Shown here: positions 17,668 through 26,452 of the stretch, one piece after another | How the letters are laid out: every line of letters begins with the position of its first letter | Numbering within the stretch: the stretch's first letter is position 1 | Assembly: GCA_008330645.1 (NCBI GenBank) | Contig: VLTN01000112.1 | Span: 1-33,310, forward strand | Direction of reading: 5' to 3' | From: Cafeteria roenbergensis | Taxonomy: Eukaryota; Sar; Bigyra; Bicosoecida; Cafeteriaceae | DNA length: 33,310 bases | Notes under the pieces: generated by a model | Database searches by the model: none | Told to the model about the DNA's origin: nothing | The model's input: only the letters and a program-made list of their open reading frames with translations | Translations under genes and position numbers: made by a program

Positions 17668-19482
17668 ATGCCTTCGCCCCCGCGCATGAACGACGCCTTC
17701 TGGGCCGCCCTGGCCGATTCCGGACTCCCGGAATCTTGGGAAGACTGGCAAGTCCTTCCGCAGCTGAGCAGGATGGTCCGGCGGGCGCTCCCCCTGTCCC
17801 CGGGAACAGTGGCTGCGCTGCGCTGCTCCCCGTCGTCCGGCTTCCTGACGCCGTCCCAGCCCCCGCGCACTGTCATCGGGGCCATCCTGTCCCGACTGGA
17901 CACCGGCCCCCCCGAGGCAGGTGCTGCGGCCACGGACCGCCTCCCACTGGAGGCCGGAGGCATGGTTGTTCTCATCGCAACTGATCCCCGCCTCAAAGAA
18001 GCTCTGCCCGACTTATCTCCTGCTCTCGATGCCTTGTCAAGCCTCGTATCCGACGCCGAGCTCGCCCGGGCCTGGACCGGGTTTGACACCGCCCATGAGG
18101 CGGCCGTTTTCCACGCGAAGGCGCTCGCGCTGGCCCAGTTGCTTGCCGCGTCGGTGGCAGCGGCCGGCCCTGAGCGGCCGGACGGCCAGTCGTCTACCAC
18201 GCCGGGCGCGCCCGGCTCCGCCCGCGCGGCAGGCACTGCGGTCCCGGGGGAAACCCCACCGGACTGTGACCTGTCGGACTTTGCGGCGGCTTCCCGGACC
18301 GCGCCGGCTTCCGCCGGCGGTCGGCGGGTCTCGCCAGCGAACACGCTCGCCGCGGGCGAGGGCACTCGCCCCACGGACCTCCGGGCTCGACTCGTCGGTG
18401 CCGTCAGCGCGGCGGCGGCCGACGCTGCTGGCAGGGCCAGCGCGCTGGGCTTTGTCGACGTTGCTCGCGAGCACTGCGCCACGGCACTCCTGCTGGACAT
18501 GGACCCCAAGGGCCTCCGCTCCACGGGGGCTCCGGCGGACGCCGCTGCGGCAGCCTTCGTGAGGGACCTCGCTACGGGTGCCAGGCCCAGACCTATCGAC
18601 GCCGCCCGGTTCCTTCGCACCGCGGCCCTCGCGATCTCGAGGATTCGGGACCAGTCCCGCTACGCGCCTCCCGCCTTGGCGGGTGCGGCGGAGGCTGTGT
18701 CGGCCACGCTCCGCAAGGCGGCCGAGGACATCGAGACGGCCCTCCTTTCCTTCGGCGACGACGACCTGGCTCAAGACCGTGGTCCCGAGGCCAGCGAGGT
18801 CGCGTTCACCAAAGCCATGACGAGCGCCCTGGGCAAGGCGCTGCGCCCCGTGATCGCCGAGAACGCCGTGTTCCTCAGCGTGTGCTCGGTCGGCCCCGCC
18901 TTCGGCCTCAGTCTGGCCGTCCTTTCCTGGTCATCGATTTTCCCAGTCACGGACGCGGGCGTCGACGCCACCTGGAGCGAGGCCGTCTCATATCCGCGTC
19001 GGCGGGCACCGCCGGACCGCCCGGCGTTCGTCCTGCCAACCTCTCGCGACATTAGCCCGTGGCTTAGCGTCCCCTCCGAGCCCACCCAGGCGGCGACCGC
19101 CGCTGCTGCCTCGGGGCGCGGCTCGGCGGCAGCAGCGACGGCGGCGATGTCAACCAGCCGGCCCCTCAAGTCCGGCTCTACCAAGCCGAGGACTGTTACC
19201 GCCGCCGTACGGCTCCTCCTCGGCATGTCGCCTCACGAGGCCTCCACGGCGATCTCGGACGAAACCGGCGACGTCGTATGGCTCGAGGTCGGCCGGGCCG
19301 CTCCCAAGGACCGCCTTGCTACCCTGAAGCGCCTGGCGGGACGTCCCGAAGCGACGGAGGCTGACTTGTGGGCCCGGCTCGCGGCCGCCGGCGCGTCGGG
19401 TACGGCCACCTCTCTCGCCGATCTGCTAAGGGGTCTGCCTCGCGTTGGCCGGTCGGATTTTCGAGGCTCTCCGCGGCGCTGA
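17668..19482 (+). CDS. Ngaro ORF1 (Gag-position) protein
   Basis: 604 codons from the first ATG after A1 (17668); the frame is open further upstream through A1 from 17443. The protein is rich in Ala, Pro, Ser and Arg and has no zinc knuckle that I can see. Its last 90 residues (about 515-604) form a domain shared with the relic element at 4377-5543: MSPHEAS, a conserved Trp, a Lys/Arg-rich helix, LWARLAAAGASGTATSL and LLRGL. By position it should act as the structural or nucleic-acid-binding protein, but its function is not established. The stop lies inside the start of the RT frame (overlap 19368-19482). Confidence 0.85.
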   Translation: MPSPPRMNDAFWAALADSGLPESWEDWQVLPQLSRMVRRALPLSPGTVAALRCSPSSGFLTPSQPPRTVIGAILSRLDTGPPEAGAAATDRLPLEAGGMVVLIATDPRLKEALPDLSPALDALSSLVSDAELARAWTGFDTAHEAAVFHAKALALAQLLAASVAAAGPERPDGQSSTTPGAPGSARAAGTAVPGETPPDCDLSDFAAASRTAPASAGGRRVSPANTLAAGEGTRPTDLRARLVGAVSAAAADAAGRASALGFVDVAREHCATALLLDMDPKGLRSTGAPADAAAAAFVRDLATGARPRPIDAARFLRTAALAISRIRDQSRYAPPALAGAAEAVSATLRKAAEDIETALLSFGDDDLAQDRGPEASEVAFTKAMTSALGKALRPVIAENAVFLSVCSVGPAFGLSLAVLSWSSIFPVTDAGVDATWSEAVSYPRRRAPPDRPAFVLPTSRDISPWLSVPSEPTQAATAAAASGRGSAAAATAAMSTSRPLKSGSTKPRTVTAAVRLLLGMSPHEASTAISDETGDVVWLEVGRAAPKDRLATLKRLAGRPEATEADLWARLAAAGASGTATSLADLLRGLPRVGRSDFRGSPRR

Positions 19483-22082
19483 CTCGGCGCCTCCGCGGAG
19501 TATTGCGTGAGGAGCGCGCCGTCCCAGCCGACGCGCGCACTGACGCACAGCCGAGCACTAACCGCACACACGAGGAACTGTCGGCCGCGGCCACGCCAGC
19601 GCCGCGCGCCTACAACCTCGCCCCGGTGGTCGCGCGGGGACCACGGCGCCGGGACCCCGGCGGGCCCTGGCCGCGTCGGGGGCGCCCACCCGATGGGCGG
19701 ATGTGCTCCACGACGCGGGCCCGGCCCCTCCGGCGTCGCGCGGCTCCGCCCGGCGGCGCGCGGCCACTGTCCCCGGTCGTTCCGGACCCCACGCCGAAGC
19801 CCGGTGCCCTGGGTCGGCGGCGGTCCGCCCACGAGGACGGCCCGCCGGGGGCCCCGCCGGGCAGCACGCCGAACCCGGGTTCCGCGCCCGGCGGGCCCCC
19901 ACACGACGGGCCGGCGGAGGTGCCCCTGCAGCCTCCGGCCCGTCTGCCAGTCGCCACGCCGTACCGGGCCAGCCCAGCCGCCGAGCGATACCGCAGCTCG
20001 CTGACCGCGCCGGCTCCGGTTGTCCCAACGCCCCCACAACGGGTCTCGTCCTCGGGGCAGTCGTGGGCGGCCCCCGGATCCCCCTCTGTACACTTCCAAC
20101 GCGCGGCGGCCCTCCTCGCCGCTAATGACATGGACGTCCACTCCGTTCCGCCGGAGGAGCTGGGCACATGGCTCGGCGAGCTGTCCCGTTCCGGCGTCCT
20201 CGCTCCGGCCGTCGACGCGGCCGCGAACGAAGCCGCGTCGTCGGCCGGCGCCCGCCACGACGGCTCGCCCGGCACGCTGGCGGATTTCCCCGTCGTGGCT
20301 CCGCTCGCCAATCCTGACGTGCCTCGGCTCTGCCCTGTCGCGGTCCTGCGGGAGCTCCGACGCCCTGGCGATTCGTCCTGGCACCACGCCTTCGCGTGCG
20401 CGCTCCTCGGCGCCCCGGCGGAGCTTTCGCGCCCCGTCGCGGCCTTCCAGCCTCGTCCGAACCGCCTGGACAACGCCGGTACCGCGGACTCTGTCCAGTC
20501 GCTACTCCGGCGGGACGCCGACAACTGGTGGATCGTCCCCGTTCCCCCCGGGGCGCGGGCACCGCCGCCGAGCCCCCTCAGCCTTGTCGCGAAGACCAAC
20601 GGTCGGGGTCGGCTTATCTGCGACGACAGCAGCCGATCCCGCTCGGGGAAGATACGCGGGCCGAACGGCGCCTGCGACACCAGTCGCCTGCCTTTCCCGG
20701 CCACCGTGTCCATCCCGGGGGTGGCGGCTTGGCTGCGTACTGCGCCCAGCCCGGCGCCGGGCCAGTCCGTCTTCCTCATGTCGTGGGACATCACGACGGC
20801 CTTCCGCCGCATCATGCTCTCGGCCCAAGCGCGGGGGGCCGCGTCTGTGCGGTGGGCGGGCCGCACGTACCGCGTCACCACCTGCAGCATGGGGTCGCGG
20901 TGGTCGTCCAGCGCCATGAACGCCATCGTTCACGCGGTGGCTAAGAGCCTCCGCCGCGCGGATGGCCGGGCCCGCGTCGTGAGTTACTGCGACGACACGC
21001 TGGGCTACATGGTCGGCACCAGGGCGGAGGCAGACGCCTTCCGCCTGTCGGTCATCCGCAGATTCTCCGCGCTGGGGCTCCCGATGGCTGAGGCCAAGTG
21101 CCCCCCGCCGGACACCTCGATTCAGTGGATCGGCCTCTCCATCTCAACGGCCGGCCCAGAGGCCACCATCGGCTACACCCCCGCCCTGGCGGAATCCCTC
21201 GAGCAGGAGCTGGCGTCCGTCACGGTCCGCGGGGCCGTGTCGCCTCCTTCTTTGCGGCGCCTGCTGGGTCGCCTTGGCTGGTTGGCGTGCGTCGCTCCGC
21301 CGGTCGGGCTCTGGCTACGCCGGCTGCGCCAGGCCCTCTCGGGGGCCGCCTCGGGTGCCCGGTTCTCTCGGGCCGCGGCCTCGGGCGCCGACCGCTTACG
21401 CAGTCTTTTCGTACGCCGCGTCTGGCCCGTCTCCGACGTGTGCCGCAGGGCGTTCCCGGACAGGTTTCCGGCCGTCACCCTAATCACGGATGCTTCGTCC
21501 TCTCGGGGCGGCGCCGTCGCCCTCGCGGCATCGTCGGTGGTCAACGGCGTCCTGCACGACGGTACGCGGGGCCGTGGCCTCCTCCCCACGGCACTCACCG
21601 TCGAGTACGACGCCCGCGTGCCGGCGTCCACGAGGTCGGAGCTGCTCACGGTCGTGCAGGTGGTCCGTTCCAAGGCGAACGCTCTCGCCGGCAGGTCGGT
21701 GCGCCTGTTCTCGGACAACATGGCCGCTCTGGCCGCGTCCCGCGGGAAGGCCAGTTCCGTTTCGGCGCACGCCGACGACCTCGGCGAGGCCCTTGCCGCC
21801 CTGCTGCTCGACAACCGTATTTTCTTGGAGGCGTTGCACATACCAGGCGTCGAGAACGAAGCGGCCGACTTGATCAGTCGCCACGACTGCGTCTTCACCG
21901 AAGAATTTGCGGCCGGCTCTGCCACCTGGGCCACGGGCCTCCGCCACGCGTGGGAGCGCGTGGCCCCCACAATCCGGTCGGCGCGGGTCGATGGCATCAT
22001 CCTTCGCCCGCGGTGCGAGCGGATCCGAGCTGGTACCGCGTGTCCTGACAGCGGCGCAACGATCTTTTCGGCGCGTGCCTGA
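19368..22082 (+). CDS. Ngaro reverse transcriptase with RNase H
   Basis: An open frame of 904 codons; the real start is uncertain because the first codon of the frame is GTG and the first 200 residues are Pro/Arg-rich and unrecognisable. The reverse transcriptase core shows motif A MSWDITTAF, motif B TCSMGSRWSSSAMN and motif C SYCDDTLGY with YCDD at residues 540-543. RNase H follows with TDASSS (Asp near 708), the RSELL Glu, SDNMAAL Asp and HIPGVENEAADLISRH near 824-839, the ending typical of DIRS/Ngaro RNase H. The frame overlaps the end of ORF1 by 115 bases and the recombinase by 92, so translation probably uses reinitiation or frameshifting. Confidence 0.92.
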   Translation: MGPARGRRRVGYGHLSRRSAKGSASRWPVGFSRLSAALTRRLRGVLREERAVPADARTDAQPSTNRTHEELSAAATPAPRAYNLAPVVARGPRRRDPGGPWPRRGRPPDGRMCSTTRARPLRRRAAPPGGARPLSPVVPDPTPKPGALGRRRSAHEDGPPGAPPGSTPNPGSAPGGPPHDGPAEVPLQPPARLPVATPYRASPAAERYRSSLTAPAPVVPTPPQRVSSSGQSWAAPGSPSVHFQRAAALLAANDMDVHSVPPEELGTWLGELSRSGVLAPAVDAAANEAASSAGARHDGSPGTLADFPVVAPLANPDVPRLCPVAVLRELRRPGDSSWHHAFACALLGAPAELSRPVAAFQPRPNRLDNAGTADSVQSLLRRDADNWWIVPVPPGARAPPPSPLSLVAKTNGRGRLICDDSSRSRSGKIRGPNGACDTSRLPFPATVSIPGVAAWLRTAPSPAPGQSVFLMSWDITTAFRRIMLSAQARGAASVRWAGRTYRVTTCSMGSRWSSSAMNAIVHAVAKSLRRADGRARVVSYCDDTLGYMVGTRAEADAFRLSVIRRFSALGLPMAEAKCPPPDTSIQWIGLSISTAGPEATIGYTPALAESLEQELASVTVRGAVSPPSLRRLLGRLGWLACVAPPVGLWLRRLRQALSGAASGARFSRAAASGADRLRSLFVRRVWPVSDVCRRAFPDRFPAVTLITDASSSRGGAVALAASSVVNGVLHDGTRGRGLLPTALTVEYDARVPASTRSELLTVVQVVRSKANALAGRSVRLFSDNMAALAASRGKASSVSAHADDLGEALAALLLDNRIFLEALHIPGVENEAADLISRHDCVFTEEFAAGSATWATGLRHAWERVAPTIRSARVDGIILRPRCERIRAGTACPDSGATIFSARA

Positions 22083-23196
22083 AAGCTGGACGTTGGACCC
22101 CGACGCGCCCTCGCTGTGGGCGGCGACTGGGGCCGTTCCGTCGTGGGATGGCCTCCTCACATTCTGCGAGGCGGTGGCCCACGCGGCGGCGTTCCACCTC
22201 GGAGGCAGCGCACGAACCGTACCGTGCGAGCCGTTCGCAAGCCTGCCTCATCGGTACGGCCCAGGCTATGCCGCCCTGGTCGCCCTCTGCGACAAGACGT
22301 CCAAGCGCATCACGTCCGTTTCGGCCGTCCGGTGGTACGCTCACCGCAGCCGCCTCCTCGACCGCGCTTTTCCCCCGCTACGGCTGATTGCCGACGACGC
22401 CGCTGCCTTATTCGCGTTCCTCGCGGCCCGCGAGTGCTTGTACCTGAGCGCTGGGACCGTATCTAGCTACATCGGCGCCATCACCGGCTTCGCCGGCCGC
22501 ACGATGGGCGTCCGCAGCACGCCAGACGTGCTCGCCCACAAGCTGGTGGCGGTCCGGCTCGCGGCGTGGCTGCCGAAGACCGTTGACACGCGACCCCCGG
22601 TGCCTCGCCGCGCGTTCCTCGACGCCTGCAGTGACAAGTCCGCGCCCCTGGCATGCCGTCTGGCGCTGGCCTTTTGCTTCGACACGGTGAGTCGATCCTC
22701 GGACTACCTGACCGAATCCCGTGCGGACAGCTGCAAGCCTGTCCCCATGCCCCTGGGCCACGTGACCGTCGGCCTTTGCCCCAAGGGTTTCCCCGTGGTG
22801 GACCTACGCACCACGGTGAAGGGCGATCGGAAGGGCGTGGTCACCACTATCCGGGCCAGCTGCTCCCCGGGCTCGCCCGAGTGCCATCCATGCGGCCTTA
22901 ATGCGGCCAAGAACATTCGCGCGTGGGTCGTCTGGCGTCGAGAGCGCGGCGCGTCGCCAGACGAGCCGTTGTGGCGCCTCGCGGACGGCCGGGGCGCCAC
23001 GGCCAAGGACGTGCTGGACCTCCTTCGGAAGCACACGGATCTCGCCGTATCGCTCCACACGACGAGGATCTCCAGCGCCAGCGAGGCGGTCGCGCGGGGC
23101 GGCTTCACCCTGGGCCAGCTCGCCACCCTAGGCGGCTGGTCCAGCGCCGACGCCTGTCGCCGCTACGTCCGCACCATCGTTGTGGGCGCGTCCTGA
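21991..23196 (+). CDS. Ngaro tyrosine recombinase
   Basis: 401 residues from ATG 21991-21993, which lies inside the end of the RT frame; a TTG-started extension to 21907 is less likely. It integrates the circular or linear cDNA in place of an integrase. Catalytic positions are visible: the first Arg in CFDTVSRSSDYL, the H-x-x-R box HTTRISSAS (His 356, Arg 359), the GGW pair near 380 and the nucleophile Tyr 392 in RRYVRT. The N-terminal SAM-like DNA-binding half precedes it. A damaged homologue is at about 5600-6690. Confidence 0.92.
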   Translation: MASSFARGASGSELVPRVLTAAQRSFRRVPESWTLDPDAPSLWAATGAVPSWDGLLTFCEAVAHAAAFHLGGSARTVPCEPFASLPHRYGPGYAALVALCDKTSKRITSVSAVRWYAHRSRLLDRAFPPLRLIADDAAALFAFLAARECLYLSAGTVSSYIGAITGFAGRTMGVRSTPDVLAHKLVAVRLAAWLPKTVDTRPPVPRRAFLDACSDKSAPLACRLALAFCFDTVSRSSDYLTESRADSCKPVPMPLGHVTVGLCPKGFPVVDLRTTVKGDRKGVVTTIRASCSPGSPECHPCGLNAAKNIRAWVVWRRERGASPDEPLWRLADGRGATAKDVLDLLRKHTDLAVSLHTTRISSASEAVARGGFTLGQLATLGGWSSADACRRYVRTIVVGAS

Positions 23197-23262
23197 GCCC
23201 AGCCGTCGGCTGCTCTGCAGCGCCCTCCTACTACACCCGTAAGTGGCCATGGGCGGCACGGA

Positions 23263-23408
23263 GGGCAGAGCCGCTCTGGCTCTGCCCGCCGTGCTGTTGG
23301 ACTCTCCCTCCAATCGAGTCCTTTCTGCCACTCACGCGTCTGCCGGCGCCAACCTACACAGCTACTTCGGGCCGGCACTCCTCAATACCACCGATACCAC
23401 AGGGTTCA
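23263..23408 (+). repeat. Ngaro B1 repeat
   Basis: 146 bases matching 23684-23829 with a constant offset of 421. It opens with the hairpin GGGCAGAGCC-GCTCT-GGCTCTGCCC (23263-23287). It begins 67 bases after the recombinase stop and abuts A2. Confidence 0.92.
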
Positions 23409-23666
23409 TATATTATGACCGTAGGGTCGTTTGGTTGAACCCACGGGGTAGGTGCGTACCCCTCGGGCGGCTCTGCCGCCCGATGACTCTGCCCAGGGAA
23501 AAGGACCTCATGGCCTGCGCCCTGAACCGACACACTTGAGGACTCCCTCGCCGAGCACTCGCTCGCTGCCTTTTCGGCTCCCAGCAACGGGTGCGTACGC
23601 TCCACCCAACGCAACAGGCGACGTCGTCGCCCTCCAGTCTGTGCGTGCGCGCGTGAATTCGTTTCC
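23408..23666 (+). repeat. Ngaro A2 repeat
   Basis: Second copy of the 259-base A repeat, starting at the last base of B1. The 17 bases 23667-23683 between A2 and B2 are unique. Confidence 0.92.
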
Positions 23667-23683
23667 CACCTCTCCCAGCCCTC

Positions 23684-23829
23684 GGGCAGAGCCGCTCTGG
23701 CTCTGCCCGCCGTGCTGTTGGACTCTCCCTCCAATCGAGTCCTTTCTGCCACTCACGCGTCTGCCGGCGCCAACCTACACAGCTACTTCGGGCCGGCACT
23801 CCTCAATACCACCGATACCACAGGGTTCA
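23684..23829 (+). repeat. Ngaro B2 repeat
   Basis: Second copy of the 146-base B repeat; it forms the right end of the element. The shared sequence ends in CACAGGGTTCA, and the next base belongs to PolB. Confidence 0.92.
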
Positions 23830-25095
23830 ATTTTAAGCGGATCATATGTTAGAGAATCCAGTATGCAATATACCGAAACTATAAGAATTACCCTAAAAGA
23901 TGGTCATTACTCATTGACAGAAAAACGTACCAGACTTCAAAAACAGATCGAGGGAAACTGCCGCCATTACCATAACGAACCTGAAAAGAAATTATTAATT
24001 TTTCAAAATCATGAAAATAAAATAAGAGCATGGGATGGTGCGACTTTTACTTATGTAGATAAATCAAAGTATACAACCTTAGAAGGATTAAAAATTAAAT
24101 GTCCAGATGATGAAGATATTAAAGAGTTTTACAACATGACAAAAACAGATTTTAATTTATTAAAAGAATTATCTAATGGAAAATATAACCCCTTTAAATT
24201 CTATAATATTATACAATTAGCCGAAGATATATTTTTACAAAATTTTAAAGGTGTAGAACCTGAACCAATAGAACAAGAAGAAGCATTAATTTTAAATAAG
24301 GCCATGGGTGGAGGTGTTAGATATGCCAAACCGGGAACCTATAAAAATGCTTATGATTATGATATTAACAGGTTTTACCCGCATTTACAACTGACCTTAA
24401 GTGTACCAGTTTCAAAACCAACCTTTAAAACAATTGAAGAATTACCCGACATTTTAAAATATGGAATTTATAAGTGTCAAATTATAACCAAAAATAAATT
24501 ATTTAAAGCCAACCGCTATAATTTATATACTCATTACGATTTAAACGCAATAAGGGAAACCATGAAAGCAGAAATTAAATTAATAAAAAATGATGGGTGG
24601 AACCTTATGCAGTATGAAGGAAAACGGATTCAATTATCAAGACTAGGAAAAGATTATAAAAAGCTTTATGACATATCAAAAAAAGGATGCAAAGTGGCAA
24701 AAATGGCGATGAATTGTTTATGGGGTGCCATATCTAGAAGAAAATTTAAATTATTATATACTGATACTTTAAACGAACCTTTAGAGCTAAACCTTAAGGA
24801 TAAGTTAAGGAAATTAGAATATAGTGATGTTATTCAAGTAGAAAAAACCGACACTTTCAAAGCTTATGCTAATGATATAGGCGGTCGGTTTAGTGTTTTT
24901 TTAACAGCAAAAGGAAGATACAAACTAAACCAGATCATCCAGCCACATAAAAAATATATTAAGTATGTACATACTGACGGATGGATAAGCTCTAAAGAAT
25001 TAGATTTAACTTTAAGCGATGAATTTGGCGGGGTTAGACTTGATAAAAAAGGCGATGTAGAAATTATAAATAAAAACATTAAGAAATATATTTAA
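23829..25095 (+). CDS. Protein-primed DNA polymerase B, C-terminal part (catalytic core)
   Basis: Codons 196-617 of PolB after removal of the retrotransposon. Motif A is YDYDINRFYPHL (Asp 374), motif B has KMAMNCLWGA (Asn 491) and motif C is YVHTDGW (Asp 579), where the usual DTDS is HTDG as in related virophage polymerases. The protein would copy the linear element from a terminal protein primer. As it stands the frame is open backwards through B2 and A2 to 23452, giving a 547-codon chimeric frame. The catalytic core thus lacks its own promoter and N-terminus and is presumably inactive. Confidence 0.9.
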
Positions 25096-25131
25096 AACTC
25101 TAGTTAAAATAATTTTAGTTAAATAAAAAAA

Positions 25132-25135
25132 TCTA
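25132..25135 (+). promoter_or_regulatory. TCTA promoter motif of the zinc-finger gene
   Basis: TCTA, then 11 bases of pure A/T, then ATG at 25147. Confidence 0.65.
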
Positions 25136-25146
25136 TATTATTATAT

Positions 25147-25485
25147 ATGAATAAAGATTCACAACCCAAAAAAAGAGTTAATAACACCCCCGAATATAAT
25201 AGGATGTATTGGCATAAAATGAGGGTGGAAAAAGGTAAAACATACTGCGAGCACTGCGATTGTAAGGTGGATTTTTTAGGATTTAAAAAGCATTGTACGG
25301 GCTTGAAACATAGACTAAAAACCGACCCTGTATTTAAAAAGGAATATACTATTAAAAAGATTGAGCAGAAGATAGAAAAATTAAAAAATTATCTAGAACA
25401 ATCAGATCACCCCAGATCTAAAGCAACATTAAATAGACAATTAAAAGAGGCGGAAGATGAATTAGAAAGATTAAAAAATGAATAA
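25147..25485 (+). CDS. Small zinc-finger protein with coiled-coil tail
   Basis: 112 residues. One zinc finger is visible at residues 34-55: C34, C37, H49 and H55, spacing C-x2-C-x11-H-x5-H. Residues 65-112 are a Lys/Glu-rich helix, probably a coiled coil. The same finger spacing occurs at the end of the GIY-YIG protein two genes downstream, suggesting a shared or duplicated DNA- or RNA-binding module. Function unknown. It starts 51 bases after the PolB stop with its own promoter. Confidence 0.8.
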   Translation: MNKDSQPKKRVNNTPEYNRMYWHKMRVEKGKTYCEHCDCKVDFLGFKKHCTGLKHRLKTDPVFKKEYTIKKIEQKIEKLKNYLEQSDHPRSKATLNRQLKEAEDELERLKNE

Positions 25486-25525
25486 TTATTTTTAAATTCA
25501 ATTTAAGTTTAATTTAAAAATATAT

Positions 25526-25529
25526 TCTA
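25526..25529 (+). promoter_or_regulatory. TCTA promoter motif of the coiled-coil gene
   Basis: TCTA lies 13 bases before ATG 25542 in an A/T-only leader. Confidence 0.65.
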
Positions 25530-25541
25530 GTTTAATTATAT

Positions 25542-25826
25542 ATGCCCGAAGATAACACCAACCACACCGTACAAATTAAATTAAGAACTCAATCTTTTTT
25601 AAACATATTTGAAACCGCACCCGTTTCCTCTCTTGAAATCCTTAAGGAAATTACGAAACATTTAAAACAACTTCACCCACAACTTAAGCCCGAAAGACCA
25701 AAAAGGGTAAAACCTACAGCAGAGGAGGAAATAGAAAAGATTAAGGTAAAGATTGAAGAGCTAAAAGCAAAACTTAAGGAAAAACAGGAGGCTAAAAAAC
25801 AGGCTAAAAAACAGCCTAAAAATTAA
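25542..25826 (+). CDS. Small protein with basic coiled-coil tail, unknown function
   Basis: 94 residues. The first half has no recognisable motif; residues about 60-94 are a Lys- and Glu-rich helix ending in repeated KKQ units. I do not recognise the family. Own TCTA promoter and codon use like its neighbours support a real gene. Confidence 0.72.
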   Translation: MPEDNTNHTVQIKLRTQSFLNIFETAPVSSLEILKEITKHLKQLHPQLKPERPKRVKPTAEEEIEKIKVKIEELKAKLKEKQEAKKQAKKQPKN

Positions 25827-25871
25827 ATTTTATCTAGGAATTATTAATTTAACATACTTAAATAAATAATC

Positions 25872-25880
25872 TCTAGTCTA
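25872..25880 (+). promoter_or_regulatory. Double TCTA promoter motif of the GIY-YIG gene
   Basis: TCTA occurs at 25872-25875 and 25877-25880, 7-12 bases before ATG 25887. Confidence 0.65.
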
Positions 25881-25886
25881 TTATAT

Positions 25887-26384
25887 ATGGAAGGTAGAAG
25901 AATTTATAAATTACACTCAACCGATCACGAAAATGTATATTACGGAAGCACTAAACATCCATTAAACCAACGATTAAGTAAACATAAAGCCGATTATAAA
26001 CAATGGCTTGTTAAAGGCGGCACATGTACAACATCACGAGTATTATTTGAACGAGCAGCAACTCCTGAAAATGTTAAGATTGAACTGATGGAAGAAGCAA
26101 CAGAATTAAATTATTTAGAACGGGAGCGGTACTACATAGATAATTATAAATGTGTAAACAAGAATATACCATCTAGAACCGTTAAAGAATATTGTAAACA
26201 ATATTATCAAGACAACAGAGAGCAACTATTAGAAAAGATTAAAGAATACAATCAAACCAACAAAGAAAAATTAAGAAAAAAAAATATTTGTGAGTTATGT
26301 GGTGGAAGTTTTACACATGAAAATAAATCACATCATTTAAAAAGCAAAAAGCACCAATCAGTATTAAACCACGAAGTATTATAA
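25887..26384 (+). CDS. GIY-YIG endonuclease with C-terminal zinc finger
   Basis: 165 residues. The GIY-YIG signature is present in degenerate form as IYKL (6-9) and YYGST (18-22), followed by the conserved Arg in LNQRLSKH and the metal-binding Glu in YLERERYYID (about 78-80). A helical linker leads to a zinc finger with C135, C138, H150 and H156. Mavirus also carries a GIY-YIG gene. Such nucleases cut DNA one strand at a time; in virophages the role is unproven and could be processing of replication ends or homing. Confidence 0.88.
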   Translation: MEGRRIYKLHSTDHENVYYGSTKHPLNQRLSKHKADYKQWLVKGGTCTTSRVLFERAATPENVKIELMEEATELNYLERERYYIDNYKCVNKNIPSRTVKEYCKQYYQDNREQLLEKIKEYNQTNKEKLRKKNICELCGGSFTHENKSHHLKSKKHQSVLNHEVL

Positions 26385-26390
26385 ATTTAC

Positions 26391-26420
26391 TTTAAAATAA
26401 TAATAAATTATTGTTTTAAA
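26391..26420. terminator. Hairpin between convergent GIY-YIG and minus-strand genes
   Basis: TTTAAAATAATAA (26391-26403) pairs with TTATTGTTTTAAA (26408-26420) with one G-T pair. It lies just after the GIY-YIG stop and before the end of the convergent gene, like the hairpin at 15588-15617. Confidence 0.5.
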
Positions 26421-26452
26421 ATAAAATCTCTTCTAGAGTCCAGCTTGTTTAA

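Larger units (their letters stand above)
17399..23829 (+). mobile_element. Ngaro-type tyrosine-recombinase retrotransposon, apparently complete
   Basis: A 6.4-kb GC-rich insertion inside the AT-rich PolB gene. It carries ORF1, a reverse transcriptase with RNase H, and a tyrosine recombinase. Its ends are split direct repeats in the order A1, coding region, B1, A2, B2, the arrangement of Ngaro/PAT-like elements. There is no target-site duplication, as expected for integration by a tyrosine recombinase. B1 ends and A2 begins at the same base (23408), which is the junction expected for a circular intermediate. All three frames are open, so it may be recently active. Confidence 0.93.

Noticed and set aside
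19610-20926. 438-codon minus-strand frame under the reverse transcriptase
   Set aside because: The plus frame has RT and RNase H motifs; the minus frame has only low-complexity sequence.
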